Assembly: GCF_021018805.1 (NCBI RefSeq)
Contig: NC_086258.1
Coordinates: 17,732,192-17,796,191, forward strand
Source: Prinia subflava
Lineage: Eukaryota > Chordata > Aves > Passeriformes > Cisticolidae
Length of the DNA stretch: 64,000 bases
Direction: 5' to 3'
Part shown: positions 37,434-50,783 of the stretch, piece by piece
How the letters are laid out: each line of letters begins with the position of its first letter
Numbering within the stretch: the first letter of the stretch is position 1
Program-made: the position numbers and the translations under genes
Notes under the pieces: model-generated
What the model was told of the DNA's origin: nothing
The model's input: only the letters and a program-made list of their open reading frames with translations
The model's database searches: none

Positions 37434-40400
37434 AATATTCAAATACTTCTGGCCGGAGAACTAACCCCAGAAGTTGTGACAGGTCAAGCACCAGGCAGGT
37501 CTGCAGCCCCCTTTCCACGATGTCCAAAACCATTTGGGGTCAAGAGTTTGGAAACCACTTGTTTGTATCAGAAAAGCTTTTTGCTCCTTGAAATCAGGGT
37601 GAGATGAAGGATTGGGTGACTCGCCTTACACTGGGGGCCTCCTGGAGACTGAACTCCAGTTTAAAGTGGCTGAAAAATTATCAGAAATACTACTTTACAA
37701 ATGTGGCCATTGCCTCAGAGCTAGCATTCCTGGGAGCCACCAGCCAGCACTGAGGCTACTGTCCCCTGTTCCTGCTGTCCCCAGTAAACACTCTCAGGGT
37801 GACCAAGCAATGTGTGCTGACAAACACGTACTGACTCATTTCAGTCTCAGTTTCTTTACAGACCAGGCAAAAGCTGGTTTGTTTTTGGACTCAGCTTGGG
37901 TGAAGGCCAAAGGCTTCCCTGTGCACAGCAGTGGTTCTGTTGAAGCTCACTTGGGCACTGTGACCTTGCTGGCCTGTGGGTTTCTTACTCTCTGGTTTGG
38001 TTCCTTGTGAGGGTTCTGCAGCTCTGTAATGAAAACCAGCTTTAAAGTCCCCTGTTTCCTGGTGCAAGTGTTAATGGTGATGGAGAACCTTCTCTTGGGG
38101 GAGTGTGGGTCTGTCTTGGGGGAGACTTCACTACAATTTATACAAGTCAAAAACTTGGTAGAAGAAACTATTAGTAAAGAAATTCTTAGGCACCCTCTGT
38201 TTATGCTGCTCCTGCCTGCTCTATCCCACTGCTCATAGCCAGCACCAGTGGAAATTCCAGCTCTGTTTATCTGCCTGCCAGCTGCATGGCTATTTATCTC
38301 CAAACTGCTGCCACTGAGCTTGAAGAACTTTGTTTAGTCCCTGAGTCTGCCCTCAGCTCTGATGATGTCAAAGATTTTTGTGCAGTTTGTAAAATTGCTC
38401 ATTCATATAAATGTGTCTGAATCGTTCCCATGGGAACACCTGCTCCACACAGGGAAATGTGATTTGCCTTTATTAATAAATATGGAATCTTGCTGCCTTG
38501 GAGTGCCTGGGCTAGAAAAGGAATGGCTAAGCAATAGTGTATTGGAGGCCAGCACAAGTCCTGTGTCAGCACAGCCAGCAGCCAGATCAATACTTGGGGG
38601 AGAAAAGTCTCAGAAATTAGCTCAGGCTGAACCCTCAGGTGCAGCTTGGAGCTGATAATGATAAACTGAGAGTTTAATTTTGTCAATTCATTTCAGCTTC
38701 CAAGTGTTTAGCCGTAACATGAATGAATCACAAAGCAGCTAATAAAGGATGGGATAAACCTTGAGGTTTTGTTTAGATTTTTTCCTTGTTTTTGTTATTT
38801 TGAATATTAGTATTTCCCAGAGACTTCTCTCAGTTCAGAGCTGTGCCTGTGGAGATCTCTGCAGCAGAAGTTCAATATACAGAATAGCTGTGATCTTTAG
38901 AGCCCCCTTGCAACTGGTAGAATTAGAAAGCTGGAAGTATGAAGTAAAAGGCAGCTGTAAATGTACAGGACGAACTCCATTCCTGCTGTATCCCTTCATG
39001 GCAGGGCTGCAGCAGCTTCTGAGAGTTGGTAATGGAGAAAGGGACACTTATTTTCTGCTCACTCTTGAGGGCATTGTCTGTCTTTTTTATATTTTCCTTG
39101 CCCTCTGACTGTCTCATGTTTTCTCCATTTTAATCTTGCTCTTTTTCTCTCTCATCTCAGTGTCATGCTTGTGCTGTAGCTCTGCCTCAGCCTCTCTGTC
39201 CTGCAATTTGTCACATCAAATCCACAGCGCTTGGCACCTTTTGAGAGAAGTCAGCTAATCCTATTCCCAGTCTTCAATCAGAACCTATGAGGAGTGATAT
39301 TCTTCAGACTTCACCAATTCCAGGGAGTATTAAACTTGGAGATGAGGCCTGAAAACAGAGCTGAGGAATACAACGTGTGACAGTTACAGCACATTTGTTA
39401 CTGAGCATCCACGTTAAAGCAGGATAAACGATCACAAACTGCCTGCTGCTTTTAATGAAGCCTGAATTTCCAAAGGGGATGCTCATTTGAGCAGGAGGGA
39501 TGTGCAGAGGAGCACACCATGGTAGGTCTAAGCAGCAGAGGCCAGCAGAGGGATCCCTGGGCTGCTGCTTCCCCTCGTTCTTCCTTTGCTGAGAAATTCC
39601 AGGTATGACAGACGCAAAAATGTGAAGTGATGGGGCAGCATCCGCTGTCTGCTGGTGCATCCGGGCTATGGGAAGCAGTCTGTGTCTGATCTCCTGCCTG
39701 CCCTCAGCCCACCCCTCAGAGCTCGGTGTGTTTGTGCCTGCTCACTGCTCCTAGCTGGATGGATTTAGCAGGAGGAGGGAAGGGCTCCCCAAGTCAGTGT
39801 CTGTATCCTTGGCGCCGCTGGAGCTGGTGCAGTGCCCACATGCCACGGATACCGTGCAAGTATGGAGAGTCAGGATCATTTCAGGAAAATGGAGTTTTAT
39901 TTTCCATCTCTTCTCAACACAGAAGAATTACAGTAACATGAGTCCCTCTGAGTGCCAGCAGAGCCCTCTTATGTGCTCGTGGGCTGGGTACCAAGTTCCT
40001 GCTCTGGAGCCGTGCAAGGGCTGGGATTAGCGGGTGAAGGCACGCACTGTTCCCTCAGCTCTGTCTGCATCACAATTTTCACAAAGGTCAGCGCTGTGGT
40101 GCCAGCCCAGTTCCCTTTCTCTCAGCTGCAATCACCACTGATGGCTCAGGGGTGAGGCAGCAGCGTCTCCCCGGAGCCACCCGCTCTCTTCCTGGAAGGT
40201 TGAGTCACTGCTGTTCTTTGAAGGTGGATCCTGCTGCTTCCCTTTGAGTTATCTTCCACATGAGACCTTTCTCATGCTCCTTTCCCTTCTGTGGTTACAG
40301 AATGACCACGGGTGTTGCACACTGTCCTGGTGGGGTGACACTGGTGACATGGTTTGTGTCCCGGGTGTCACACTCAGGTGGTGGCTTTCCTGTTGGGTGC

Positions 40401-41019
40401 CACCCTGGGTGTGCTGCAGTTTTACACTCACAGGGGCAGAGGGTTTGTGTGTGGAGGGTGTGAAGGACCCTGAGGGCCAGCTCAAGGCCACTCTCTGGTG
40501 TTTATCTCAAGGTGTGAGGATGTGCCCGTGGCACTCCCCATGGTCACATGTCCCTGAGTCCTGACCATGGAACCACCTCCCTGCTCTTCCTTCCTTGCCT
40601 GAGGAGCTGGCTCTCAGCTCAGAGGTGCTGAGTTTTTAATCCCAACATGTTAATTTTCACCATTTTTTCCCTTTGCCTTTTTTACTGTGGCTCCTCCTGA
40701 TGCCCCCACGAGGAGAGGTCTGGGCAGCAGCTGAAGCCACCTTCTGCTCTGGCAGCCTTTTGTTTGTACTCTTTGTCTTTGAGATGTTAACAACACTGAC
40801 TATTTTACACCACTTTCCACCCTTTCTGAGACAGCCATCTCAGAGGGAGTTTCATGAAATGGCTCCTCAAATGGTGATCTCTAATAACGGAGTCTTCCTT
40901 TTGAGGCGGCGTAACACTGTCAGGAATGGCCTGTAAACCCCAAAATTCCTCTTGAAAAGCCATCATCAACCAGCCTGTCTCACCCTGACATCCTGAAGAC
41001 CACAGGCTGCTTAACATTT
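37434..41019. other. Intergenic sequence with a CpG-enriched patch
   Basis: No exon or transposon recognised. From about 39800 to 40190 CpG dinucleotides cluster (for example TTGGCGCCGCTGG, ACGGATACCG, GCACGCACTG), in contrast with CpG-poor surroundings. It might be a regulatory element, an unannotated promoter or a young insertion. Open frames here stay below about 135 codons. Confidence 0.4.
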
Positions 41020-41131
41020 GATGCATTTTGGCACCCTGACTGGTTTTGTGGCCTTTTTTTCTGTGTATTATTTAAGATGTGTTTTGGCAATGTGACTATT
41101 TTGTGGCTGGTTTTCTGTGTGTTTCTTGAAC
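41020..41131. repeat. Two-copy imperfect tandem duplication, about 56 bp
   Basis: GATGCATTTTGGCACCCTGAC at 41020 recurs as a diverged copy (GATGTGTTTTGGCAATGTGAC) at 41076. Both are followed by TTTTGTGGC and a T-rich segment with TTTTCTGTGT. The offset is 56 bases, and many substitutions mean the duplication is old. Confidence 0.7.
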
Positions 41132-44100
41132 TTGGGTATGAAAATGTCATATTTTGTCAAATGATTTATTATCAGCCAAGGCCAGAGACAGACCAATAGC
41201 ATGATTTATTGTCTCCTAGAACTAGAAAACAGCTTCTGTCTCTGTACAGGCTTATCTCCCATCCGGTATCTTAAAATCTTCCACCTAATAACAATTAAAT
41301 AGATCTTTGAGAGCATCTTTTATCTTAAAACTTATGGGATTTAAGCCCTGGAAAACAGTTTAATGCTGAAAGTTATAGCTGCATAGCTCTAAAACAATCA
41401 GGCCTTTTATTCAGAAAAGGTGGTTATTCTTAGAGAACATTTTCAGGTTTCTCTGTGATAGAAGCACATTTATTTGCAAGCAGAGAATTTTCTATGCATC
41501 TGAAACAGTTTTAAGTTCATTTATGTAAGGTAAAAAGATAATCTGGGCCACCACTGTATTAGGAGGCATTTAAAATCTTGTAGGACCAACTAAAGTGCAT
41601 GTAGGTACAGCCAACAAATGATTTGACACAGGTTTTTGCAACAGCTTTAGAATAGCCAAGGTTTTGCTGTTCCATTTTTCTTCTGTAGCTCACAGAGGCT
41701 CTGAGTCACTTTATCAATGACTGTTGCAGCAATCTGCTCTCGGCAGGGTGAAAAAAATAAAGCCCCAGAGGAATTTCTTGGCTGTTTTTGACCCTGAGGC
41801 CAAATCTTCAAAGGCAAATGCTTTTGTGCCTGCTGAACAAGGAAAGCAAAGGTGGTGGGCAGGGGTGCAGCTCTGTGAAGGATGATTTACAGTGGGCCAG
41901 GGTGGGCCCTGCCACCATATTTTGGGGAATTTGGCTTATTTTGCCCTGCCCTGCTGGTGAAATGCTTTCTTGACTATAGCAATGTTTCTGTTGAGCAATG
42001 CAGAGCTGCTGCTGGGATGAATAATTCACGGGGAAATCAGCTGTGGAAGAAACTTGCAACATTCAATCAGATTTTTTTTTTTTCCTTTTTAAATTCAGGC
42101 TATTGCTGACCCAATTTATCTCGAGGATGAGTTCAGCTGATCTAAGCAGTCTGGGGACAGACAGAGATTAATTTAACATTAGAAGTGGTGGGGAATGATG
42201 TGATAATGAAATATTGAACCCTTTTGCCACTCGATGCTCTTCCCCTCCCAGCGAGGGCACATCCTGTGCTGGCTGTTCCTGTTGCCAGCTGGCATCTGCA
42301 TGAACATGTGGCTTGGTACCTGGAGTGTTGGACCAGAGCTCAGGGATTTGGGATTTGGACACGTTTCAGCTTTGCCACTGCCCTGTTGAGTGAGTGTGGA
42401 GAAGTTCTTCCCCTTCCCGTGTCCGTGTCTGCAGGGAATTGCTTTGCCAGTGGGAAAACAACAAAGGTTTGCTCTGGGAACACGTGCAGAGACCTCTGTA
42501 ATGTGGTTATTCCCAGTGCTCTGGCTCTGGACACATCCTTAGTGTTGTTGGGAGCTACTGCAGCTTCATTTGGGGAAATATTTCTGCTGGTTTCATTGGG
42601 GTTTTTGCCGCCACTCTTGTTTTCTGGTGTTTGGATTTGTTTTCTTCCTCTGGTAGACTGGAATATGCAAAGCAGGGCCTGATTTCAGAGCAGGAGGAGG
42701 GCTCTGAGGGAAATGAGCATCAAGTTAAAGACAGCCAAGAAAACCTGTGGTGTAGGATGACAAAGCCCATCGTGAAACAGCAAGGCAGGCTCACTTTTCC
42801 TGATTATTTTCAGGGCTTCCTTCCGTGCACCTTTCACTATTGTACTGTGTGATTAACAGCTTCAATACCACAGTAATATTTTCTTTAGCTCCTCAGTTCC
42901 TTCTGAATAAAACATTCCCCCCTTGTAAGACATAAAAGAAGACAGTATTTATGACTCATGGAGCTGCTGGACCTTTTTATGCTCCGTAAGACCATGGAAG
43001 CATCAGCAAGTGCCAGCTGAGAGCTCAGCAATACCTGGAGCAATATCACACTGTCTTGTTTGTGGTGGGGTGTTGGCCTGGAAACTTTGAAAATGAACAT
43101 GCAATTTTGAATCAATTAGAAGAAGCAGAATTACTAACAAAAAAAAAAAAAAAAAAAAAAAATTCCTTGTTTTTTGGTCCAGTTGGAGCAAGGGTTGAGA
43201 TACAATGCCCTGCAGCTGGTGGTGTGGTGTTTGCTGGGCATGCTGGTTATATTTGATCTCAAATGTTAGTGCTGTTACTGACTGAATGCATTGGTTTGCT
43301 CGGGGGGGTTCTCCACATGACTTTCAGCCAGTATTGACACTGCTGCTGCGTGTCCTTACCTGCTGATTTATCTGGAGGTACAGTGTGTTTTCCTGCCCAC
43401 TGCAGATGTCTGCTCTGCCATATCCTCCTGTGATCACTCAGGAGTCAGTGCTGGATGTGGGGACAGCTTCATGGCCACATCCCCTCCAAGAGAAGTGATT
43501 TGTGTGCGTCCTGCAGGTCACACACATTCCCCCTCAGAGCTTTACAGACTGTCAGAACTTTCTCAGGCTGGCACTGGTGTTTTTCCAGCCCCAGCTGCAG
43601 ATCCTGCTGTGCCCTCCAGCAACACTTCCCTTTATCCTTGTGCTTCCCATTGTCCTGAGATGGTGCTGAGCACACTCAGCAATTCTGCCTGGACTCATTA
43701 GGTATTCCTAAATGTGAGATGAAGTTCACAGGAGAACATGTTCAGACTTTAGTTACCAAGATTAAAGTGTGAAGTACTCGATGCTTTTGCTGTAAACCTG
43801 GAAACAAGCAATTATAAGAACAATCAGTCCTAGATAATTGGGGTTTTTAGTGGTTTTGCTCTGTCCTCTCCAATTCAAGGCCTTCTGAGTTGTGCTGTGG
43901 GCTCAAGATGTTTTCACATGCTGCTTTACCCTTGGCAGAGAGCCTGGGAGCTGAGGCATTTTATTCTTCAGTGCTGTGTCTGGAGTTGAGAATGGAGCTC
44001 ACATCTCCTGCCTGTAATTGTCTTTTAAATTACTTCTGCCCTGATTTGACTGAGATGGCTTAATAGATATTCCTGAGCTCTTGATAGAATAGCAGTTGTT

Positions 44101-47100
44101 TTTTGCACCGTACAGCAGGAAAGAAGAAGAGGTTAATTATAAATGCTTTCTGTGAAGCTTGAGAAGTGCAAGGCATTAATTACCAAGGCTCTGTGGAGAC
44201 AGCCCAGGTCACCTTTGGATCCATTATCAACACAGTTAACAAGGTGCTTTATCTGGATATGCCTGTATGAGCAAACACACCCATCCCGGAGCCTGTGCTG
44301 GGACCTTGGGTGCTGCAAACTCTCAAATCCAGCAAGAATTGGCATAAAATCTGAGATGGTGTGTGCTGAAGGGTTTGGCTGGGAACAGGAGGGCTGGGCA
44401 TGGCTGTTGGTGCTGCATCAGGGGAGAGCACAGATGGCCTGGGAAGCTTGGTCATGTCCCAACATCTGAGAGAGAATCCAGTGGGTGAGGGAAGCAGGGA
44501 CAGCAGACAGGATGGTGGAGAGCAGGAACAGGGTGTTCATTCCTGCTGAGCCTGGGGACAGGACTGTCTGAGCCCTGTGTGTTACCCCTGCTCCTGCCTG
44601 GAAGTATGAGCCCACGTGAAGTTATTTTTACAGTGGGGGCAGTGCACAAAGGGTCACAGGACATCATACCCAGCCCTGCTAAGCCAATTTTAGTCCAATG
44701 ATCACAGTCATTGGCCTCCTCCCAAAATGACGGTGATCATCACACTGGAATCCCTCACCCCAGGCTAACCTTAGGAGATCTTTACTCCCAAGGACAAGTG
44801 AAGTGCCAGGTGAAAATTCAGGTCTTGGCTGCTCTGGCTTAGCCAAGCCTGGCCTGGGGAGCAAGACTGTCAGCAGCTCTCAGAGGAACGGGGGAGCCCC
44901 GGGCTGTCCTGGACAGGGACCCTGCTCAGGGGGCAGCCAGGAGGAGTTACAGCCCCAGGTCGTGCTGTGTTTCCTCTGTGGGGTGGTCATGGTGAGGGTG
45001 ACAGTGAGTGGAACTACTCAGGGTGAACTCTTCAGCCACCTCACCTGTTTAATGAAATTGTTTGAGAATCCTTTTCTAGTTAGAAACCAGAACTAGCAGT
45101 AGAGATAAAATGTGGCTCATATCTCTCATCACGTCAGAGGAGGAGGAAGACAAATACATGTGAGAAAACGCCTTGAGCTTTCATTTGAAGTGACTTTGTT
45201 CCATTCAGCTGACATCCCACTCCGATGCATTTCTACACTTGCACATTTGAGTCGTGTTATGTCAGTTAATCAAAACTACCTCTACTATTAATGCTGTCCT
45301 CCTGAGCAGGCTGATAAAATCTACGAGAAGCCCTAAGGCTGCTTAGGTAACAGCACAAATTATTACTGACCTCAGGTTTTATGACCTGTGCTGTTGTCCT
45401 GCTTTATTTTCGTGCTCCTTGCTGCTCAGTGTAACGCAGCTGCCAACTGAAGTACACCCCAATTCATGGGATTTTAGCATCAATATGGTTATGATAAGTA
45501 TAGCTGGATTTTTGGTGTGGAGCCACAGCATCCCAAAGCCTTCTGAAATCAGCTTGGCTTTTATTTATGCTGCTCTGATCCCATCTCTGCTCCCACACCC
45601 TCATCCCAGCCCCTCTCCCTCTGCAGTGCTCAGCTGGGGGCTGGGAACACCAATGGAGTCTGGGGAGAAAAATACTGAGTACATGCTCTAAAGCACCATC
45701 GTGTTTTGCAATTCCTCCTTCTCCTTGAGGAGCTTTGGTGACACGTTCAGAGTTACAACCTCGCTGGACATCTCTTCCACAGTGTGCAGCTGAGCACTTC
45801 TGCTCTGTGGAAGAGCTTGAGTCTGCCCACAATTTGAGACTTCATTTTTTAATGCCAATGTTACAAGTCAGGCTTGTTTCTGTGCTTTGAGGGTTTATTT
45901 CAATGAGGGATGTTAAACGTTAATTTCAGCAGCATCCTGGGGGTGGTAGTTGATGTCGTTTGGAGTGACCACAGCCAGATAAGACACTGCAGAGTACTTT
46001 TTAAAAAGTTTTTGGCCCCAGAACCCTGTGAATCAAACAAATTGCTGTATGATCTGCCCTAGAAATCTATTTTGTTTTGTACCTTCTTATCTTTGTTATC
46101 TACCTACACATAGATCAGTGCAATTATTTATATAGAGGAGATCAAGCTTCTATTGCAGTTTTCCAAAAAAGCTGTGAGCAACTCCTGTGCTCTTCTGGTC
46201 AGACATAAACTTTCCAGCTGAAATCCATCTTTGGTCACATCATTAAAGTCCCTTTTAGTGGGTTACAACCTCCAGCTCAGCTGGAGGCAATTATTATCTG
46301 ATCTGTACCCTGAGTAGGACATAATTATACTTGTCACTAAGTGGCACTGTGTAAATTAGTCTTTAATTGCTGCACATCAAATGAGAAGCTACCCAGTCAT
46401 TTTTCTGTGAGATAAAGAGTTCCAGCATTAGCTTCATCATTTTGGCTTCTGCCTTCACCCAGTTTCTCTTTTGTTCTCTTTGGTGCCTAAGATGCAATTT
46501 CATGTGATGAGACTTTCTTAACATATTTGGCTTTTGGCCTGCAAACTCTCTTTGCTCTTAAATATGGTGGTAGAGAGTTTTAACGTTAAAAACACAGGAG
46601 TAATGGAGATGTGTCCTTCAAGTAGTGCTGTTAGGATATAATTATTGCACATCATCTGGGGCCAGAAACCCTTTTCTGGCTGGTATGTTGATAAAATGGG
46701 AGCCATCACCGGGGCTGAGGAATGCAACCCTTCAGCATGATTTAGCTGGGCTGTGCTTTGGGGATTTTTGCTTTAATATGGGGTGGATGACTCTGTCTGA
46801 ACCTCACTGATGTGTGTGAACTTCAGCCCTCCTAACCCTTGATAAGTTAGGAGTTAACAGAAGGGAGGAAAAGTCTGACTGCTGTGGTGCAAAGCTGTTT
46901 ATCTTATCTGGCAACATCTGGACCTTGGAGCAGACTGCTCCCCTTGGCTGTGTTCCCATGCACTGGCTGTGTTTGGGGTGGATTCACACGTATCCTGGTT
47001 TCTCCTGCTGCTGGGCCAGGGCAGGCACACATGGTCCCTGCACTGCCCTGCCCTCAGCTGCTGGGGATCCTTCCCCCAAACCACTCAAAGTGGCAGTTCT

Positions 47101-50100
47101 GAGCATTTCTCACCCAAAAAACCTCCTTGCTTGCCTTCCACACATGCTGGCAGATCAAGGAGCCATTTCAAGAGGCTCAGTTCTATGGTATTGGGGCAAA
47201 ATCCAGATGTGGATGGAAACCACATGAGGGGAGTGTAATTGCTGGAGGATGTGTTTTGTCTGTGTGCTGCTTTTGGCTGTTGACAGCCCAAAATGTGGCT
47301 TCTCTTCTCCCTTCTCTTGTGGCACAAAGCAAACAGTGCTGGTTAGAAGGGTGGATGGCTGCTGGAGCCAGGTGTTTGCTTTTCTATGCTTCTGTCCCTC
47401 TTGCTGACACCAGATACCCTTTGGCAGGGAGGCCAGCAGGAGCAGCCAGGGCACGCAGCCAGCCAGGCCTGGCTTTACATTCCAGGCTGTAATTTCTAAA
47501 GCAGTTTATGCTGTGAAGTGTGGACAGACTGTTCAGAATAACAGAAGGAACGTTTCCAGTCAGAGAAAACCTCAGCACTGTGCTGACGTGAAGCCTTTCC
47601 TGTCCTCTGCCTCAGCGAGCAGCCAGAGCCAGCCTTCCTGTCCTGGGAGGGGGCTGCTGCCCTGGCCAGGAGCTCAGGCATCAAATTCAAAGAGTTATTC
47701 ATTCAAAACTTTCTACCCATATGTTGTCATCAACATATAGTACAGCCAAAAGCCAACTTTCCAAATTCCTTGCAGCCTGCCATTCTCCCATCACAAGGTT
47801 TTGGGTTGGGTTCTTTATGGTGGTCCTTTCTCTAGAAATGCTGTCTGAGGAAATGCTGCATCAGGAAGAACCCAAAAAGCCTTTTTAGTTTGTTCTTCTT
47901 CACTGTCTTTCTCCGGCCCTTGTCTTTGGCACAAGACTTTCCCAGGATGTAAATGCCAGGTCAGGGCAGTGAATCCATGGGTGCTGGGCAGCAGGAGCAT
48001 CAGCCCTGAGCTGAGCTGGAATTCTGGCTGGGACTGACTTAGGTAGCACAGGACAGTGTGATAAAATAGACCTGGGTTTCTATTAATCATCTTTGTCACA
48101 CTTGTGAGCTAATCTGAGGGGCTAGAAACGAAACTCTATGTATTTTTTCAAAGTAAGGTGAAGTTTTCCAACAATCCAGGGATTTTAGGAACCAGAGTGT
48201 TTAAAAAAATCATTTTGCATCTGAGACTTAATATAAAACTGTTGGAGCTGGTGGCACAATGTCCAGTTGTAAGCTTGACAGGGCAATGGCAAATCTGGTT
48301 TTAAAAGTCCTTGATTTCCATCTCTGTGGAGTCATTATTTCTGCCTTGTATGTACCCTGAAAAACAGAGATGGGCTTGGACATTTATTTTTCATATATTT
48401 GGTTCATTGAAATCTCAGTCGGGGTGCTATTTAAGTGATGAATTTACTGTTACACAACACTGGGGAAATTCAGGGCTGTGCCAAAGACTCTTGTGGTTTA
48501 GAGCTGGAGGTGTTTACTCTAGACACCCTACCCCTAAATGAGACCTCAACACTCTGACTTTAGTACATGGCAGCCCTGAAAATCATCTCAGGCTGACCAC
48601 ACAACTGTGCACTGCTAATGAGAGGTCCTGGCACACCCAGTGCCTTCGATAATGAGCTGCTTCTCTCTGCCCCATGGAAATAAATCAAAATGTGGCTGCT
48701 GGTTCCCAGCTCTCATGGCTTTTCCTGCTCACCAGGGTGCTTTGCTGCCTTCTGCCACCTCTGTCTCCTCCAAGGGAGGGATTGCTTTGTTCCATCCTAA
48801 CCAAACACTTTATTTACCCCATGGGTGTTGATCCCACAATCTCTGTCCAAAGATGATGTTACATTTCTCTTTTTTTAACTTCTGTGTGCCGAGATCCCCA
48901 GGATACAGTGAAACTTCTGGAGCTGTAACAGACATAAATCTCTGTAATTACATAAACCAATTTTCTCAGTTTGCCTTTTGAGAGGTTTTTCACTGTCATC
49001 CATGACGAGTAAATCTGTGAGCTCCCTCAGCCTGGTGCCTTTCAAAACCTGCCATGCCCTCACTTCAGGCTCCTGCCAGGGACTTACTGATGGGTCAACA
49101 TTTATTAAACACAGACTTCCATAGCCCACAGCTGGCAAAATTTGTCCTTAAGGCCTGCCTGGGAGTTTGGCAGGACTTTTGGTTGCATAAGCTAGATATT
49201 ACTCAAGGTAAATTTAGTTTCCCGCAAAGAATACTGATGATTTCCTTCCATTCAGGCTTTCTAAATTAGACATGCAGTATAATTTCTGTGGGATGGCTGC
49301 CACAGGGGCTGGGTGCTGTTTTTTTTTCAGGAAATATTTGTCAAATTAAATGTTGCATTTGTTTCTGCTGGTTTTTGTACCCTTGTTTGTGGTGGAATCC
49401 CCAAATACCTGAGCTAATGCATTTGCTAATAATTTGTCAGAATTGCCTTTGGGAAAAGTCATTGGGAGTGATCTGCAGGAAGCAAAGTGTCAATTTGCAA
49501 ATGTGAAAGTTTTCAATCAGAAATGAGTGAAAGTCAGGGCTGGTGGGTTTTAAATGTCTCCAGTGACCCTTTACCCAAAAAATACACTTACTCTTTCCAG
49601 GACTGAAATACAGCTCTGTTATCTCAGTGGCTGATCCATCAGGAATGTCAACAGAGTGGGTTAGGAGGAATTTGCTGCTTTTGCTCACATGCACAGCCAC
49701 GAACACCTCACTCATCTGCCTCTGTCAAGCACAAAAGGAGCGTCCAATTGCTCTTCCAAACACTTCCATGCTGGCATGACCACATTCCTGTGACCTCAGC
49801 TCTGCATCTGCTCTCCCACGTGGTCACTCTGCTGCCCACAGAGAGTTTTGGATTCCCCCTCAGTGGGCACTGTGAGCCCTTTCACCCCATGCCATGCCAA
49901 GCCCCGAATGAGAACTACACATTCACCAGAAGTACATAAATAAATGGAATGGAGACAGAGAAACCTCCACAGGAGTGGAGCTGCCTTGGAGGGTGCCAGA
50001 ACAATCCTGTTCTGCATTCCCTGCCAAATTTCACTCTAAAGAGATGTCTGCCATTTAATTCAGCTGCGGTGTATTTTTCTTCCATTTAAAAGAGCACCCT

Positions 50101-50174
50101 TATAAACATCCCTCCAGCTCGAGGGAGACATGCCAAGGATAACTCAGCCCTGTCGGGAGCAGCAGAGGGCTGAG
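41132..50174. other. Intergenic sequence, no gene recognised
   Basis: Nine kilobases of mostly unique sequence. The block at 46190-46480 is AT-rich with many TAAT/ATTA cores and no tandem structure, a candidate conserved regulatory element by inference. A 24-A tract lies at 43139-43162. Open frames (up to 152 codons at 42224-42682) have no recognised domain. Confidence 0.4.
43139..43162. repeat. Poly(A) tract, 24 A
   Basis: An uninterrupted homopolymer run with no recognised retroposon body beside it. Confidence 0.95.
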
Positions 50175-50783
50175 CAGTGTTCCCATTTCACCAGTGTTCC
50201 CTTTCAGCAGAATTCCCATTGCAGCAGAATTCCCATTCCAGCAGAATTCCAATTCCAGCAGAATTCCAATTTCAGCAGAATTCCCATTCCAGCAGCACTC
50301 CTATTCCAACAACATTCCCATTCCAGCACCATTCCAATTCCAGCACCATTCCCATTCCAGCACCATTCCCATTTCAGCACCATTCCCATTTCAGCACCGT
50401 TCCCGTTCCAGCACCATTCCCATTCCAGCACCATTCCCATTCCAGCACCATTCCCTTTCAGCAGAATTCCAATTTCAGCACCATTCCCATTTCAGCACCA
50501 TTCCCATTTCAGCACCATTCCCGTTCCAGCACCATTCCAATTCCAGCACCATTCCCATTCCAGCACCATTCCCTTTCAGCAGAATTCCAATTTCAGCACC
50601 ATTCCCATTTCAGCACCATTCCCGTTCCAGCACCATTCCCGTTCCAGCACCATTCCCATTTCAGCACCATTCCCATTCCAGCACCATTCCCGTTCCAGCA
50701 CCATTCCCATTCCAGCAGAATTCCCTTTCAGCAGAATTCCAATTCCAGCAGCATTCCCATTCCAGCAGCATTCCCATTCCAGC
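50175..50783. repeat. Minisatellite, 17 bp unit, about 36 copies
   Basis: Tandem copies of ATTCCCATTCCAGCACC, with variants CAATTCC, CATTTCC and CCGTTCC and a CAGAATTCC subtype at both ends of the array and in two internal patches. A minority of units (CCCTTTC type) are one base shorter. Because 17 is not a multiple of three, three units (51 bases) encode a 17-residue cycle, HHSHSSTIPIPAPFPFQ, in each plus frame. That gives three overlapping frames of 242, 236 and 273 codons. The peptide is low-complexity and all frames are equally open, so this is repeat structure rather than a gene. Confidence 0.97.
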
